64,000 bases of DNA from Thioalkalivibrio sp. (GCA_011389655.1 JAABTX010000004.1:36388-100387); one strand, 5' to 3'. Counted from the stretch's first letter, positions 43,094-61,145 are shown. The notes: generated by a model from the sequence alone, not told the origin. Numbers and translations: made by a program.

Positions 43094-46000
43094 ATGTTCT
43101 CGCACCTCTTCATCGACCGGCCGCGGCTGGCGATCGTGATCTCGGTACTGATCACGCTCGCGGGTCTGATTGCCCTCACCCGTCTCCCGGTCGCGCAGTT
43201 TCCCGACATCGTGCCACCGCAGGTACAGGTCTCCGGCTTCTATCCGGGCGCCAGCGCCGAGGTCGTGGAGTCCACCATCGCCCAGCCCGTCGAGGGCAAG
43301 GTGAACGGCGTGGACAACATGCTCTACATGAAGTCCACGGCGACCAACGCCGGCTTCTATTCGCTGACCGTGACCTTCGAGCTGGGTACCGATCCGGACA
43401 TCAACACCGTGAACGTACAGAACCGCGTGGCGCTGGCCGAGGCACAACTCCCGGAGGAGGTGAAGCGTCAGGGCCTGACGGTACGCAAGAAGTCCTCGGC
43501 GCTGCTGCAGCTGGTGGCCCTGCACTCGCCGGAGCAGACCTACGACGGCCTGTTCCTGAGCAACTACGCGACCATCAATCTGCTCGACACGCTCGCGCGC
43601 GTGCCCGGCGTTGGCGAGGTCTCGCTGTTCGGGGTACAGGACTACAGCATGCGCATCTGGCTCAGCACCGAGCGCCTGACCGCGCTCGGCCTGACGCCCA
43701 CGGACGTGGTGCAGGCGATCCGTGCCCAGAATGTGCAGGCGGCGGTCGGCCGCATCGGCGCGCAGCCGATGAGCGAGGACGCCCAGTTCCAGATCACCCT
43801 GCAGACCCGTGGACGCCTGTCGGAGGTGGAGGAATTCGAGGAGATCGTGGTCCGCGCGAACCCCGACGGCTCCACCGTGCGGGTGCGGGACCTTGGCCGG
43901 GTGGAGTTGGGTGCGAAGAGCTCCGACGCGGTGGCACGTCTGAACGGCAGCGACACCGCCGGGATCGGGATCTACCAGGCGCCCGGGGCAAACGCCCTGG
44001 CAGTCGCCGAGGGCGTGCGCGCCGCGATGGAGGATCTCGCCGAGCGTTTCCCCGAGGACATTGACTACCGCGTGGTCTACGATACCTCGGAATTCGTCAG
44101 CGCGAGCCTGGAAAAGGTCGTCCACACCCTGTTCGAGGCCTTCGTGCTGGTGGTGCTGGTGGTCTTTCTGTTCCTCGGAAGTCTGCGGGCCACGCTGATC
44201 CCGATGATCGCGGTGCCGGTGGCACTGATCGGCACCTTCGCCTTTCTGCTGATGCTGGGCTTCTCGATCAACACGATCTCGCTGCTCGCGGTCGTGCTCG
44301 CGATTGGTATCGTCGTGGACGATGCGATTGTGGTCGTGGAGAACATCGAGCGGATCATGGAGGAGGAGGGTCTGGCGCCGCGGGAGGCCGCGAGGAAGGC
44401 GATGACCCAGATCACGGGCCCGATTCTCGCAATCACGCTGGTGCTGCTCTCGGTGTTCGTGCCGGTGGCCTTCATTCCCGGGATCACCGGGCAGATGTTC
44501 CAGCAGTTCGCCGCGGTGATCGCGTTCGCGATGGTGATCTCCGCGGTGAACGCACTGACCCTCTCCCCCGCCCTGAGCGCACTGCTGCTGAAACCCGCGC
44601 AGCACCGGCGCGGCCCGATGCGCTACGTGCTCGGCGGGATCGACCGCGTGCGCGACGGCTACGCGTCGGTGGTGGCCCGTCTCGTGCGTATCTCCGCCAT
44701 TGCCGGCGTAATCGTGCTGGTGCTGGGTTTCGGCAGCTTCGGCCTGTTCAAGGCCACCCCGACCGGCTTTCTGCCAGAGGAGGACCAGGGGGCCTACATG
44801 GCCGAGATCCAGCTACCGCAGGGTGCCTCGGTGAGTCGCACCCTCGAGGTGGTCAAGCAGGTGGAGGCGATCGCCGCGGAGGACCCGGCGGTGGAGGATG
44901 TGCTGTCGGTCGTCGGCTTCAGCATCCTCGACAGTGCGGTGCAGCCGAACAGCGCCTTCCTGATCGGTCGGCTGAAGCCCTACTCCGAGCGCACCACGGA
45001 CGATCTGAAGGTGGACGCGGCAATCCGCCGGCTAGCGGTACAGGGCAATGCCCTTCCCGGTGCCCGGGTGATGCCGTTCAACCTGCCCCCCGTGGTCGGC
45101 CTCGGGACCGGCGGCGGATTCGAACTCCAGCTGCAGGACCTGCAGGGGCGGCCGCCGGAAGAGCTCGCCGCCACGATGCGCGCGCTGGTCTTCGCCGCCA
45201 ACCAGCACCCCGATCTCGGCGCCGTCTACTCGACGTGGGCGACGGACAATCCGCAGATCTACCTGCACATCGACCGCGACAAGGCACAGGCCCTCGGTGT
45301 GCAGATCGGAGACATCTTCTCCGCGCTGCAGGCCACGCTCGGCGGCGCCTATGTGAACGACATCAACCGGTTCGGCCGCGTCTGGCAGGTGAACGTTCAG
45401 GGTGAAGCGGAGGATCGCGAGCGCATCGACGATATCTCCCGCATTCACGTCCGCAATCGCGACGGCGAGATGGTCGCATTGCGCGCACTGGTGGAGCCGG
45501 AACTGATTCTCGGACCCCAGTCGCTGCAGCGCTACAACAACTATCGCAGCGTCACCATCAGTGGCGGACCCGCTCCGGGACGCAGTTCAGGCGACGGGCT
45601 GGCGGCGATGGAAGAGGTGTCCGCCGAGACCCTCCCCGCCGGCTTCGGCTTCGAGTGGACCGGCACCGCGCTGCAGGAGAAACAGGCCGGCGGCCAGACG
45701 GTGGTCGTGCTCGCGCTGGCGGTGCTCTTCGCCTATCTCTTCCTGGTCGCGCTGTACGAGAGCTGGTCCATGCCGGCTGCCGTGCTCCTGTCCGTGGTGG
45801 TCGCGGTCGTCGGTGCGATGCTGGCGCTGTGGGTCACGGGGCTCTCGAACGATCTCTACGCGCAGATCGGGATCGTGGTGCTGATCGGCCTGGCGGCGAA
45901 GAACGCGATCCTGATCGTGGAGTTCTCGATGGAGGAGCGACGCCAGGGTGTGCCCATCCTCGACGCGGCAACCAACGGGGCCCGACTCCGGATCCGCGCG

Positions 46001-46237
46001 GTATTGATGACCAGCTTCGCCTTCATCATGGGGCTGGTGCCGCTGATCACCGCCACCGGCGCCGGCGAGGCCAGCCAGCGGGGCGTGGGTACGGCGGTCT
46101 TCGGTGGCATGCTTGCAGCGGCTCTCGTTGGCGTATTCCTGATCCCGATGCTCTACGTACTCTTCCAGCGGCTGCGCGAGCGCATCCACGGAGCGGAGGG
46201 AACCGCCGGGACGCCGGATCCCGCAGGCACCCCCTGA
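43094..46237 (+). CDS. RND multidrug efflux permease (HAE1 family)
   Basis: A 1047-aa AcrB/MexB-like pump. It has the N-terminus [20 protein letters not shown], the N-loop [24 protein letters not shown], the proton-relay pair [16 protein letters not shown] in TM4 and the Lys of [17 protein letters not shown] in TM10, so it is canonical. It extrudes drugs or hydrophobic compounds using proton motive force. No TolC-like channel or regulator gene is adjacent. The channel must come from elsewhere. Confidence 0.96.
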   Translation: MFSHLFIDRPRLAIVISVLITLAGLIALTRLPVAQFPDIVPPQVQVSGFYPGASAEVVESTIAQPVEGKVNGVDNMLYMKSTATNAGFYSLTVTFELGTDPDINTVNVQNRVALAEAQLPEEVKRQGLTVRKKSSALLQLVALHSPEQTYDGLFLSNYATINLLDTLARVPGVGEVSLFGVQDYSMRIWLSTERLTALGLTPTDVVQAIRAQNVQAAVGRIGAQPMSEDAQFQITLQTRGRLSEVEEFEEIVVRANPDGSTVRVRDLGRVELGAKSSDAVARLNGSDTAGIGIYQAPGANALAVAEGVRAAMEDLAERFPEDIDYRVVYDTSEFVSASLEKVVHTLFEAFVLVVLVVFLFLGSLRATLIPMIAVPVALIGTFAFLLMLGFSINTISLLAVVLAIGIVVDDAIVVVENIERIMEEEGLAPREAARKAMTQITGPILAITLVLLSVFVPVAFIPGITGQMFQQFAAVIAFAMVISAVNALTLSPALSALLLKPAQHRRGPMRYVLGGIDRVRDGYASVVARLVRISAIAGVIVLVLGFGSFGLFKATPTGFLPEEDQGAYMAEIQLPQGASVSRTLEVVKQVEAIAAEDPAVEDVLSVVGFSILDSAVQPNSAFLIGRLKPYSERTTDDLKVDAAIRRLAVQGNALPGARVMPFNLPPVVGLGTGGGFELQLQDLQGRPPEELAATMRALVFAANQHPDLGAVYSTWATDNPQIYLHIDRDKAQALGVQIGDIFSALQATLGGAYVNDINRFGRVWQVNVQGEAEDRERIDDISRIHVRNRDGEMVALRALVEPELILGPQSLQRYNNYRSVTISGGPAPGRSSGDGLAAMEEVSAETLPAGFGFEWTGTALQEKQAGGQTVVVLALAVLFAYLFLVALYESWSMPAAVLLSVVVAVVGAMLALWVTGLSNDLYAQIGIVVLIGLAAKNAILIVEFSMEERRQGVPILDAATNGARLRIRAVLMTSFAFIMGLVPLITATGAGEASQRGVGTAVFGGMLAAALVGVFLIPMLYVLFQRLRERIHGAEGTAGTPDPAGTP

Positions 46238-46300
46238 TGGTCCGTACCTGACCCGCCTCCACCCCCTTCTCGGGAAGACCGGCGACGGGGCGCCCGGCCC

Positions 46301-47677
46301 TCACCGCGGCCCGGTAAGCCCCATCGGATCCAGCAGCGCCGCCAGCCGCTCGCGCTCGATCCCGGTCTGCTCCGCGGCGACGTCGAGGATCGGACGCCCG
46401 GTCCGGTAGGCCAGCTTGGCGATCTCGGCACCGGCCTCGTAGCCGATCTCGGCATTCAGGGAGGTCACCAGGATCGGGTTACGTGCCAGCGCCTCTTCCA
46501 GGCGCGCGCGGTTCACGGTGAAATCCGCGATCGCACGGTCGGCCAGGTGGTTCATCGACGCGGCCAGCAGCGCGATCTGGGTCAACAGGTCGTCGGCAAT
46601 CAGCGGCAGCATCACGTTCAGCTGAAAACTGCCCGACTGCGCGGCGCTGCCGATCGCGGCATCCAGGCCCGTCACCTGCACGCAGGCCATCGCCACGGCC
46701 TCCGGTATCACCGGGTTCACCTTGCCGGGCATGATCGAGCTGCCCGGCTGCAGTGCCGGAAGACTGATCTCGGCCAGTCCCGTCAGCGGGCCCGAGTTCA
46801 TCCAGCGCAGATCGTTGGCGATCTTCAGCAGCGTGGTTGCAAGGGTCCGCAGCTGGCCGGAAAGCTCAGCCGCCGTGTCCTGGCTCGCCAGCGCGGCAAA
46901 GCCGTTCGCCTGGCGTACGAAGGGAAGTTCCAGCCGTTCGGAGAGGCGCCGGGCCACGCGCTCGCCGAAGCCCTCCGGTGCGTTGACGCCGGTACCGACC
47001 GCCGTCCCGCCGATCGCGAGCTTGCACAGGCGCCGCCGCAGTTCGTCCAGCCGGGCCTCGCCGAGTTCGAGCTGCGTGCGCCATCCGGAGAGTTCCTGGT
47101 CGAGCCGGATCGGCATCGCATCCATCAGGTGTGTGCGCCCGGTCTTCACCACGTCCCCGAGCTCGCGTTCCCGGCGGGCGATCACCGCGATCAGGTGGCG
47201 CAGTGCCGGTCGCAGCTGCTGTTCCAGTTCCATCGTCGCGGCCACGTGGATCGCGGTCGGGATCACATCGTTGGAACTCTGGCCGCGGTTCACGTGGTCG
47301 TTCGGGTGAACGGGGCTGCCGGCCGCGGCGGCGAGATGGGCGATCACCTCGTTCACGTTCATGTTGGTGCTGGTGCCGGAGCCGGTCTGATAGACATCGA
47401 CCGGAAAGGCCTCGCGGTGTTGCCCGAGGGCGATCGCGTCGGCCGCCGCAACGATCGCCGCCGCCTGTTCGGCCGTCAGTCCCCCAAGTTCGCGGTTCAC
47501 CTCGGCACAGGCCGCCTTGATCTGGGCCAGTGCGCGGATGAAGGCCTCCGGCAGCGGCCGCTGAGCGATCCGGAAGTTGTCCACGGCCCGCTGGGTCTGG
47601 GGGCCCCAGGGGGCATCGGCCGGGATCCGGACCGGCCCCATGCTGTCGTGTTCGGTACGGTAGTCGTTGGTGGCCAT
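46301..47677 (-). CDS. fumC: fumarate hydratase class II
   Basis: A 458-aa member of the fumarase/aspartase superfamily. Visible are NVNEVIAHLA, VHPNDHVNRGQSSNDVIPTAIHV, TGRTHLMDAMPIRL and the signature GSSIMPGKVNPV. It hydrates fumarate to malate and needs no iron. Two adjacent ATGs (47680 and 47677) are possible; 47677 has the better 7-nt spacing to GGAG. It converges with the RND operon and lies in the region that separates hflD from purB. Confidence 0.96.
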   Translation of the reverse strand: MATNDYRTEHDSMGPVRIPADAPWGPQTQRAVDNFRIAQRPLPEAFIRALAQIKAACAEVNRELGGLTAEQAAAIVAAADAIALGQHREAFPVDVYQTGSGTSTNMNVNEVIAHLAAAAGSPVHPNDHVNRGQSSNDVIPTAIHVAATMELEQQLRPALRHLIAVIARRERELGDVVKTGRTHLMDAMPIRLDQELSGWRTQLELGEARLDELRRRLCKLAIGGTAVGTGVNAPEGFGERVARRLSERLELPFVRQANGFAALASQDTAAELSGQLRTLATTLLKIANDLRWMNSGPLTGLAEISLPALQPGSSIMPGKVNPVIPEAVAMACVQVTGLDAAIGSAAQSGSFQLNVMLPLIADDLLTQIALLAASMNHLADRAIADFTVNRARLEEALARNPILVTSLNAEIGYEAGAEIAKLAYRTGRPILDVAAEQTGIERERLAALLDPMGLTGPR

Positions 47678-47699
47678 CATTGCGCTCCGAAGCGAATGA

Positions 47700-49667
<1,968 letters not shown>

Positions 49668-49668
49668 C

Positions 49669-50877
49669 GTGGCCACGGCGGGCACCCCGCCGCGCTCCCC
49701 CGCGGGCGCCGGCAGTTCCATCCCGGCACACCCGCCCCTTGGCGGCCTGGACCCGCGCGAGTTCCTGCGCGACTACTGGCAGCGCCGCCCGCTGCTGATC
49801 CGCGGTGCGGTCCCCGGTTTCCGGAACCCGATCGACACCGCCGACCTCGCCGGTCTGGCCTGCGAGCCGGGCATTCACTCCCGGCTGGTGCTCGGACACC
49901 CCGACCGCAGGGACTGGAGCGTCGAATACGGCCCCTTCGACCCGGAGCGGTTCAGCCGACTGCCGCAAACCGCCTGGACGCTGCTGGTCTCGGGCGTCGA
50001 GCACTACTGGCCCGAGGGCCCCGACTGGTTGCGCCGGTTCGACTTCATTCCGCACTGGCGGCGCGACGACCTGATGATCTCCAGCGCCGCGCGCGAGGGC
50101 TCGGTCGGACCGCACATCGACGCCTACGACGTCTTCCTGTTCCAGGCCCGGGGACGCCGGTGCTGGCAGATCCAGGATCCTCCCCCGAGGTCGCCGGTCT
50201 GCCTGCCCGGTCTGCCACTGGCGATCCTCAGACGCTTCGAGGCGACTTCCGAGTGGACCCTGCAGCCGGGAGACATGCTCTATTTGCCCCCCGGCATGCC
50301 GCACCTCGGCATGGCCCTGGACGACGAGTGCATGACCTGGTCGATCGGCTTCCGGGCGCCGGCCTGGCGCGACGTCTTGGGCGGGTTTCTCGAGGACCGC
50401 CTGGAGGCCGTGGGTCCGGAACACGTCAGCGACCCGGGGCGGGACATCTCGGTGCATCCGCACGAACTCGCGGCGGGGGACCTCGCGGCGCTGCGCGCCG
50501 GCCTGCTCGAACGCCTGCGGCTCCAGCCGGCGGCACTGGACCGGTTCCTGGGCGAGTTTCTCAGCCGCCCGCTCGAGGAGGATACCGGGGAACGGGGCTC
50601 GGCGGGCGCTGAAGACGGGTCACCGGAGGAGCTCGATCCCGCGACGCGCTACCGCTTCGATCCCGAACCCGGGCGCTACTGGATTCGAAGCGACGCCGGC
50701 ATCCTCCTGTTCATGGCCGGGCGATCCCTGGCGGCGCCCGGCCTGTCCACGGCCACCGCGGAGTCCTTCTGCGCCGCCGCAACCCTGGTTCCGGAAGACT
50801 GGGCCGCTGCGCTGCCCGGACTCGAACCCGTGCTCAGAGACCTGCTGCGACGCGGCCTGATCGAGCGCGACGCGTGA
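49669..50877 (+). CDS. roxA: 50S ribosomal protein L16 arginine hydroxylase (cupin/JmjC-type)
   Basis: A 402-aa 2-oxoglutarate/Fe(II) oxygenase of the YcfD/RoxA family, which hydroxylates an Arg of L16. The iron ligands are HxD in GPHIDAYDVFLFQ and the later His in GMPHLGMA. FLRDYWQRRPLLIRGA and the C-terminal winged-helix-like domain are typical. The start is GTG at 49669, 1 bp after the purB stop, so translation is coupled. Conservation of the purB neighbour supports the call. Confidence 0.92.
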   Translation: MATAGTPPRSPAGAGSSIPAHPPLGGLDPREFLRDYWQRRPLLIRGAVPGFRNPIDTADLAGLACEPGIHSRLVLGHPDRRDWSVEYGPFDPERFSRLPQTAWTLLVSGVEHYWPEGPDWLRRFDFIPHWRRDDLMISSAAREGSVGPHIDAYDVFLFQARGRRCWQIQDPPPRSPVCLPGLPLAILRRFEATSEWTLQPGDMLYLPPGMPHLGMALDDECMTWSIGFRAPAWRDVLGGFLEDRLEAVGPEHVSDPGRDISVHPHELAAGDLAALRAGLLERLRLQPAALDRFLGEFLSRPLEEDTGERGSAGAEDGSPEELDPATRYRFDPEPGRYWIRSDAGILLFMAGRSLAAPGLSTATAESFCAAATLVPEDWAAALPGLEPVLRDLLRRGLIERDA

Positions 50878-50897
50878 CCCCTGGAGGGCGGGCGCTT

Positions 50898-50932
50898 GCC
50901 CCCGCTGTCCAGCGCAGCGCGGGGGCTTTCTT
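50898..50932 (+). terminator. intrinsic terminator after roxA
   Basis: An 8-bp perfect stem, GCCCCCGC with GCGGGGGC, has a 13-nt loop and is followed by TTTCTTCC. It lies 20 bp after the roxA stop. Confidence 0.7.
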
Positions 50933-51355
50933 CCGCCGCGGAAGGGAGTGGCGGGCTCACTCCGTCTAGCGCACTCCCCGGCTCAATGCAGGGCGCGCGC
51001 CGACGTATTCATCGAGGCACTGCACATCCTTGACCGGATCGCCGCCGGCAGGGTATTTTTCCCCGGCTAAGGGGCCGGCCGCCCATGTTGCTTCCCGCCG
51101 GGCACTGTCCATCCGCGGGCCTCTCTCCGGCGCACGGTTTTCGCACGAGCGGCGCATGAATTGCACCATCCCGATGCGCGCCCGCCGGCGTCGAGGTCCC
51201 CGATCGCCACAACGCGCATCGCGGAAATGGCACGATTGCTGCGTGATGACTAGGCTGACAATCTGCGGGGCAGCGGGCGGTCTCCCGAAGCCGTACCCAT
51301 GGTCACGTTTTCCGTGCGCCCGCATCCGCCAACGAGCTGGCACCAACGAGGTCCA
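50933..51355. other. intergenic region upstream of gltB
   Basis: About 420 bp with no convincing gene. The small ORFs on both strands are compositional shadows. It should contain the gltBD promoter and any Lrp-like or nitrogen-control sites. A sigma54-like sequence is listed separately. I see no riboswitch-like fold. Confidence 0.5.
51228..51243 (+). promoter_or_regulatory. possible sigma54 promoter of gltB
   Basis: TGGCACG-ATTG-CTGCG has the invariant GG and GC separated by 10 nt, with a perfect -24 box but a weaker -12 box (consensus TTGCA). It lies about 113 bp before gltB. Overlapping sigma70-like hexamers (TTGCTG, GACAAT; 15-bp spacing) are also present, so the assignment is tentative. 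Confidence 0.3.
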
Positions 51356-56024
<4,669 letters not shown>

Positions 56025-56032
<8 letters not shown>

Positions 56033-57491
56033 GCCAACCGGATTCATGGAGATCGAACGCCGTGACCGGCGCTACGAGCCGGTCGCCGATCGGGTCGTAC
56101 ACTACAGGGAGTTCGTGATTCCGCTGCCCGAATCGGAAGTCAGTGAACAGGGCGCCCGCTGCATGGACTGCGGCATTCCCTACTGCCACCAGGGCTGCCC
56201 GGTGGACAACCTGATCCCGGAATGGAACGACCTGGTCTATCGGGGCGAGTGGCGCGAGGCGATCGAGACCCTGCACTCGACGAACAACTTCCCCGAATTC
56301 ACCGGCCGTATCTGCCCGGCCCCGTGCGAAGCCGCCTGCACGCTGAACATCGATGACGCCCCGGTGAGCATCAAGACCATCGAGTGCGCCATCGTCGACC
56401 GTGCCTGGCGCGAGAACTGGATCAAGCCTCAGGTCGCGCAGCGCCGGACCGGCAAGAGCGTGGCGATCATCGGCTCCGGCCCCGCCGGGCTCGCCTGCGC
56501 CCAGCAGCTCGCGCGTGCGGGCCACCAGGTCGCCATCTTCGAGAAGGCCGACCGGATCGGCGGCCTGCTGCGCTACGGAATCCCGGATTTCAAGCTGGGG
56601 AAGGAGCTGATCGACCGGCGCATGGCGCAGATGCGAACCGAGGGGGTGGAGTTCCACACCAACTCGCACATCGGCATCGACATCCCGATGTCCAGGCTGC
56701 GCGAGGAGTACGACGCGGTGGTCCTGGCCGGCGGCGCGGAATGGCCACGCGATCTCCCTGTCCCGGGGCGTGAACTGAACGGGATCCACTATGCAATGGA
56801 CTTCCTCACGCGCAACAGCCGGCGCGTGCAGGGGCTGTTTGTCTCCGACGAGGAATTCATCAACGCGAATGGCAAGCACGTGGTGGTCATCGGCGGCGGG
56901 GATACCGGGTCCGACTGCATTGGCACCTCCAATCGCCACGGCGCCGCCTCCGTCACCCAGATCGAGATCCTGGACAAGCCGCCGGAGAAGGAGGACAAGG
57001 GCCTTACCTGGCCCGAGTGGCCCAACCGGATGCGCACCTCGAGTTCCCAGGAAGAGGGTTGCGAGCGGATGTGGAACGTCGCGACCAAGGGCTTCGTCGA
57101 CGACGGCAAGGGCAATGTCCGCGCGCTGAAGTACGTGCTGGTCCGTTGGGACCGAGACGATCAGGGGCGCTGGCAGATGTCGGAGGTACCGGGCAGCGAG
57201 GGGGAAATCCCGGCCGACCTGGTCCTGCTCGCCATGGGCTTCGTGCATCCGGCACACGAGGGCATGATCGCGGAACTGCGCGACGCGGAAAGGCTCGAAC
57301 TGGATCCGCGCGGCAACGTCAAGGGCACAACCGAGGGGCCGCGGGCCTACCACACCAATGTCGATGGACTCTTCGCCGCCGGGGACATGCGCCGTGGGCA
57401 ATCCCTGGTGGTCTGGGCGATCCGCGAAGGACGGCAGTGCGCGCACTCCGTCGACGAGTTCCTGATGGGGCACTCCGACCTCCCCCGCTGA
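56025..57491 (+). CDS. gltD: glutamate synthase small subunit
   Basis: A 488-aa NADPH-oxidising beta subunit. N-terminal 4Fe-4S ligands lie in [14 protein letters not shown] and CPAPCEAAC. The FAD loop is [13 protein letters not shown], the NADPH loop is [13 protein letters not shown], and the C-terminal FAD contact is [19 protein letters not shown]. It passes electrons to GltB. The start at 56025 follows AAGGAG and overlaps the gltB stop; the track start at 55932 lies inside gltB. Confidence 0.98.
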
Positions 57492-57554
57492 ACCCGGCAG
57501 GAGGCGAGCCCTCGGCGATCCGGGGCCGGAGACCGCAGGTCGGGGGGCACCAGG

Positions 57555-58547
57555 TCAGCCGGCCGCCTGCAGACAAGGGCCTACGGCCCACTCGATCAGC
57601 TCCGGCCCCGCATCCCGTCGACGCGCACCCTCGGTGAGCACCCGCCGCCAGTGGCGGGCCCCCGGCGCGCCGTGGAAGAGGCCGAGCACATGCCGGGTCA
57701 GCCGCGACAGCGGGACGTCGCGCGAGCAGAGCTCCTCGGCCAGTGCCACCAGATCCTCCACGATATCCGGGTGACCCCGGTCATCCTCCGCACCGAAATA
57801 GAGCCGGTCCACGCGGCCGAGCTCGAATGGCCGGTAATAGGCCGCGCGTCCCAGCATCACGCCGTCGACCCGCCGGAGATGGGGCAAGCCCGCCTCCGGG
57901 CCCTCGATACCACCGTTGATCAAGACGCGTAGCGACGGAAATTCCTCCTTAAGCCGGTACACGCGCGTGTAGTCCAGTGGCGGAACCTCGCGGTTGGCCT
58001 CCGGGCTCAAGCCGTTCAGCCACGCCTTGCGTGCGTGCACGATAAAGGTGCTGCAGCCCGACTCCGCCACCCGGGAGACGAAACGGTGGAGGTCTGCCTC
58101 GGAGTCCTGCTCGTCGATCCCGATGCGGTGTTTCACCGTGACCGGTATCGATACCGCGTCGGCCATCGCCTCGACGCACTGCGCGACGGTCTCCGGAGTC
58201 GCCATCAGGCAGGCGCCGAAGGCTCCGGACTGCACCCGCTGCGATGGACACCCGACATTCAGGTTGATCTCGTCATAGCCGAAGCCGGCCCCGATCCGCG
58301 CGGCCTCGGCGAGCACCCGCGGGTCCGAACCACCCAACTGCAGCGCGACCGGGTGCTCCTGGCTGTCGAAACCCAGCAGATGGCGCCGATCGCCGTGAAG
58401 GACCGCGTTCGCGTGCACCATCTCGGTATACAGCATTGCCTGCCGCGTCAGCAGCCGGTGAAAACGCCGGCACCAGCGATCCGTCCAGTCCATCATCGGC
58501 GCCACGCTGAACCGGTGCGGCAGCAGGTCTGGGGAGGTCTCTGTCAT
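57555..58547 (-). CDS. dusA: tRNA-dihydrouridine(20/20a) synthase
   Basis: A 330-aa FMN-dependent enzyme that reduces U20 and U20a in the D-loop. It has [19 protein letters not shown], the catalytic Cys region [30 protein letters not shown] and [14 protein letters not shown]. The length and motifs fit DusA rather than DusB or DusC. It is convergent with gltD and upstream of nothing obvious, so it is probably monocistronic. Confidence 0.95.
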   Translation of the reverse strand: MTETSPDLLPHRFSVAPMMDWTDRWCRRFHRLLTRQAMLYTEMVHANAVLHGDRRHLLGFDSQEHPVALQLGGSDPRVLAEAARIGAGFGYDEINLNVGCPSQRVQSGAFGACLMATPETVAQCVEAMADAVSIPVTVKHRIGIDEQDSEADLHRFVSRVAESGCSTFIVHARKAWLNGLSPEANREVPPLDYTRVYRLKEEFPSLRVLINGGIEGPEAGLPHLRRVDGVMLGRAAYYRPFELGRVDRLYFGAEDDRGHPDIVEDLVALAEELCSRDVPLSRLTRHVLGLFHGAPGARHWRRVLTEGARRRDAGPELIEWAVGPCLQAAG

Positions 58548-58712
58548 CTCGATCGGTCGGTCCCGGTTAATCCTGTCGCTGCCATTCTACCCGGCGAAGA
58601 CCCGCAGGCTCAGCCGCTCCCTGGATGCCTGCAGATCAGCTCTCCTCCCAGGCCTCGAGACGGGTCCTCGCCCTCCCCCGGCATGGCACGAGGGCTGGAG
58701 AAGGGGTCTGCC

Positions 58713-59885
58713 CTAGGACCGTCGTACCCACCACAGTGCAATCAGAACCGCCAGCAGGAATGGCACCACCAGCGCATTGATAGCGACCCAGCCGACGGTG
58801 GCCAGCAGCGCCCCTGACCCGAGCGCCGTCACGGTTACCGTGCCGAACACGATGAAGTCGTTCACGGCCTGGGTCTTGGCCTTCTCCTCCGGGCGATGGG
58901 CCTCGGTGAGCAGCGTCGTGCCGCCGATGAACAGGAAGTTCCAGCCCACGCCGAGCAGCACCAGGGCAAGCCAGTAGTGAATGACGTCATGCCCGTGGAA
59001 GTTCACGCCGACGCTTGCCAGATTCAGCAGCACGCCGACCGCGAGGATCCGGTACACCCCGAAACGACGGATCAGCTCCCCGGTAAAGAACGACGGCAGA
59101 AACATCGCGACTACGTGCCACTGAATCACGAAGGCCGCATCCTCGAAACGGTGTCGGTGCCCCTCCATCGCCAGCGGGGTCGCCACCATCAGCAGGTTCA
59201 TCACGCCGTAGCCGACGGCTGCCGCGAGCACGGCCATCGCGAAGACCCGTCCCGTCACGATCTCCCGCAGCGGGCGTCCCTGCGCGCGCAGTACCATGCG
59301 CGGTGGCCGCGGGACACGCAGCTGCAGAATCGCCAGCAGCCCGATCCCGTATAGGCCGGCCAGGATCAGGTAGCTTGCGGTGAAGTCGGGCCCGGCGAGT
59401 TGACGCGTCCAGGCCGCGAGGTTGGGACCCAGGAAGGCCGCAACGATCCCGCCAGCCAGCACCAGTCCGATCGCGCGGGCCTTCAATGATTCCGACGCGA
59501 CCTCCGCAGCCGCGAACCGGTAGAACTGGCCGGTCGCGTTAAAGCTGCCCAGCAGCACCGCGCCCACGCAGAAGAGCACGAAGCTGCCGGTGAGGATCGC
59601 GTACCCGGCCATTAGAGTGCCGGCAAGCCCGAGGTTGACTCCGACCAGGAAGCCGGCGCGGCGGCCGTAGCTTCCCATGAACAGGGACGCGGGAATGGTG
59701 GACAGCGTCATGGCCAGGAACTGCAGCCCCAGCGGTATCGTGGCCCAGCCCGGATCCGGTGCCAATGCGCGACCCACCAGCGCCGACGTGGAGACCAGCA
59801 GCGAGGTGCCGGTCATCAGCATCGCCTGGGCCAGGGCCAACAGACCGACATCGCGGTAGGAGATCTCGGGATTCGACCGGAACAT
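58713..59885 (-). CDS. MFS transporter
   Basis: A 390-aa protein with about 12 predicted spans in two halves. The MFS loop 2-3 motif is GSYGRRAGFLVG. A second related cytoplasmic loop reads ELIRRFGVYRILAVG. Substrate is unknown. The start at 59885 matches where the hydrophobic helix begins after a short polar N-terminus; the track's GTG at 59909 is possible. The ribosome-binding site is weak in either case. The 143-bp gap to the RNase Z-like gene holds low-complexity CTCACCCC-type sequence. Confidence 0.85.
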   Translation of the reverse strand: MFRSNPEISYRDVGLLALAQAMLMTGTSLLVSTSALVGRALAPDPGWATIPLGLQFLAMTLSTIPASLFMGSYGRRAGFLVGVNLGLAGTLMAGYAILTGSFVLFCVGAVLLGSFNATGQFYRFAAAEVASESLKARAIGLVLAGGIVAAFLGPNLAAWTRQLAGPDFTASYLILAGLYGIGLLAILQLRVPRPPRMVLRAQGRPLREIVTGRVFAMAVLAAAVGYGVMNLLMVATPLAMEGHRHRFEDAAFVIQWHVVAMFLPSFFTGELIRRFGVYRILAVGVLLNLASVGVNFHGHDVIHYWLALVLLGVGWNFLFIGGTTLLTEAHRPEEKAKTQAVNDFIVFGTVTVTALGSGALLATVGWVAINALVVPFLLAVLIALWWVRRS

Positions 59886-60028
59886 GGAGTGCTCGAGCGG
59901 GGACGGCACATCCTACCATCAGGGGACCTCACCGAGGCCCTCACCCCACCCTAGTCCTCTCCCGTCACCGGGCAAGGGGGCCTTCATCGTCAGGGGCGGC
60001 GCAGCGCCATGAAAGCTAGCTTCGCCCC

Positions 60029-61048
60029 TCAGGATCCGGTACCGGCAAAGGCCGCCCGCACCTGCTCCTCGATCAGCGACTCCTGCCCGCTGTGCCGGGC
60101 CGAGAAGTGGAAGGGAATCACGCGCCTCGCACCCGCCTCGCGGGCAAGCCAGCCTGCCTGTCCGGCAGTCAGGTGTCCGGTCGCGGCGGCACGGGCGGTC
60201 GCCTCGTTCAGGAAGGGGGCCTCGACATGGAACTGATCGGCATATCGCGCGAGATCGATGATGGCCCGTCGATTGGCCGCGTCGAAGGCGGCATCCACCA
60301 CGAAGGCGATCGTCTGCCCCGGCACCTCGCGCAGCACCTCCCGACGCAGCCGGCCCAGCGTCTCCACCCGCCGGTGGTCCCCGTCACCGTCCCGCCAGCG
60401 GATCGTCAACGCGGCAGCGTCCGGATCGCCCCGCCGCACCCGCTGCTTCAGCTCGGTGAGCCACGGACCCGTGGGAAGGCCCAGTGCGTCCAGACGGTCC
60501 TTCCAGACGTTCAGGTGCGCCTTTTCCTCCAGCGCAAAGCCCAGGGAGACGATGCCGTTGTGATCCAGCGGCACCGCCCGCACCCGGAATTCATCCTCGT
60601 TGCGCAGGACTCCGCCGGGGGCTTCCAGCGGCTCCAGGCCCTCGCGCTCGAATTGCCTGGCGGAACGGAACCGCGCGCGGTGCAGCAGACCGTCGGCGCG
60701 CAGCTCCGCCGCGTGGATCACCAGCTCGACCTGGAAGTTCTGCACCAGGTTCCAGGTGTAGCCGAGCAGCCGGTGCATCACCCGGTCGAGGAAGCCGGGC
60801 GGGCCATAGAGGCGCAGGTGTTTCGAACGGCCTACCATCAGGCGCAGCAGGCTGTCGAAACCGATGAAGTGATCCATGTGCGTGTGCGACACGAAGGCAT
60901 CGGTGATCCGCAGTACCCGCCTCGCCGGCAGCGTGCTGATCTCGCCGAGATCGAACAGCAGCGCGCGGCGACGGAACTGGAAATCGATGTACAGCACCGG
61001 GTCGCCCGTGGTCCCGTTCACCAGATGCGTCTGGAACTGTGGGCGCAT
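60029..61048 (-). CDS. metallo-beta-lactamase-fold hydrolase, RNase Z-like
   Basis: A 339-aa MBL-fold protein. The metal site is HTHMDH, with AFVVDAAFD later (Asp ligand) and the C-terminal HFSARHSGQESL that resembles RNase Z (H-S-R). The canonical RNase Z motif HLHGDH is altered, and the protein belongs to a related subfamily. It could process tRNA 3' ends or cleave another phosphodiester. The start at 61048 has GGAG 5 nt upstream. Confidence 0.82.
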   Translation of the reverse strand: MRPQFQTHLVNGTTGDPVLYIDFQFRRRALLFDLGEISTLPARRVLRITDAFVSHTHMDHFIGFDSLLRLMVGRSKHLRLYGPPGFLDRVMHRLLGYTWNLVQNFQVELVIHAAELRADGLLHRARFRSARQFEREGLEPLEAPGGVLRNEDEFRVRAVPLDHNGIVSLGFALEEKAHLNVWKDRLDALGLPTGPWLTELKQRVRRGDPDAAALTIRWRDGDGDHRRVETLGRLRREVLREVPGQTIAFVVDAAFDAANRRAIIDLARYADQFHVEAPFLNEATARAAATGHLTAGQAGWLAREAGARRVIPFHFSARHSGQESLIEEQVRAAFAGTGS

Positions 61049-61145
61049 CGCGACTCCTCACCTCTCGACCAGGCACTCCCCGGCCACCGGATGCATGGTT
61101 GCGGGCTCCCTCATCGCTCCGCCGGTCCGAATCACGCCCCTACGA

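Noticed and set aside
40262-44605. 1447-aa minus-strand ORF opposite acnA and the RND adaptor and permease
   Set aside because: It is antisense to three well-supported genes, is rich in His/Arg/Gln/Asp with no recognisable domain, and arises from high third-position GC.
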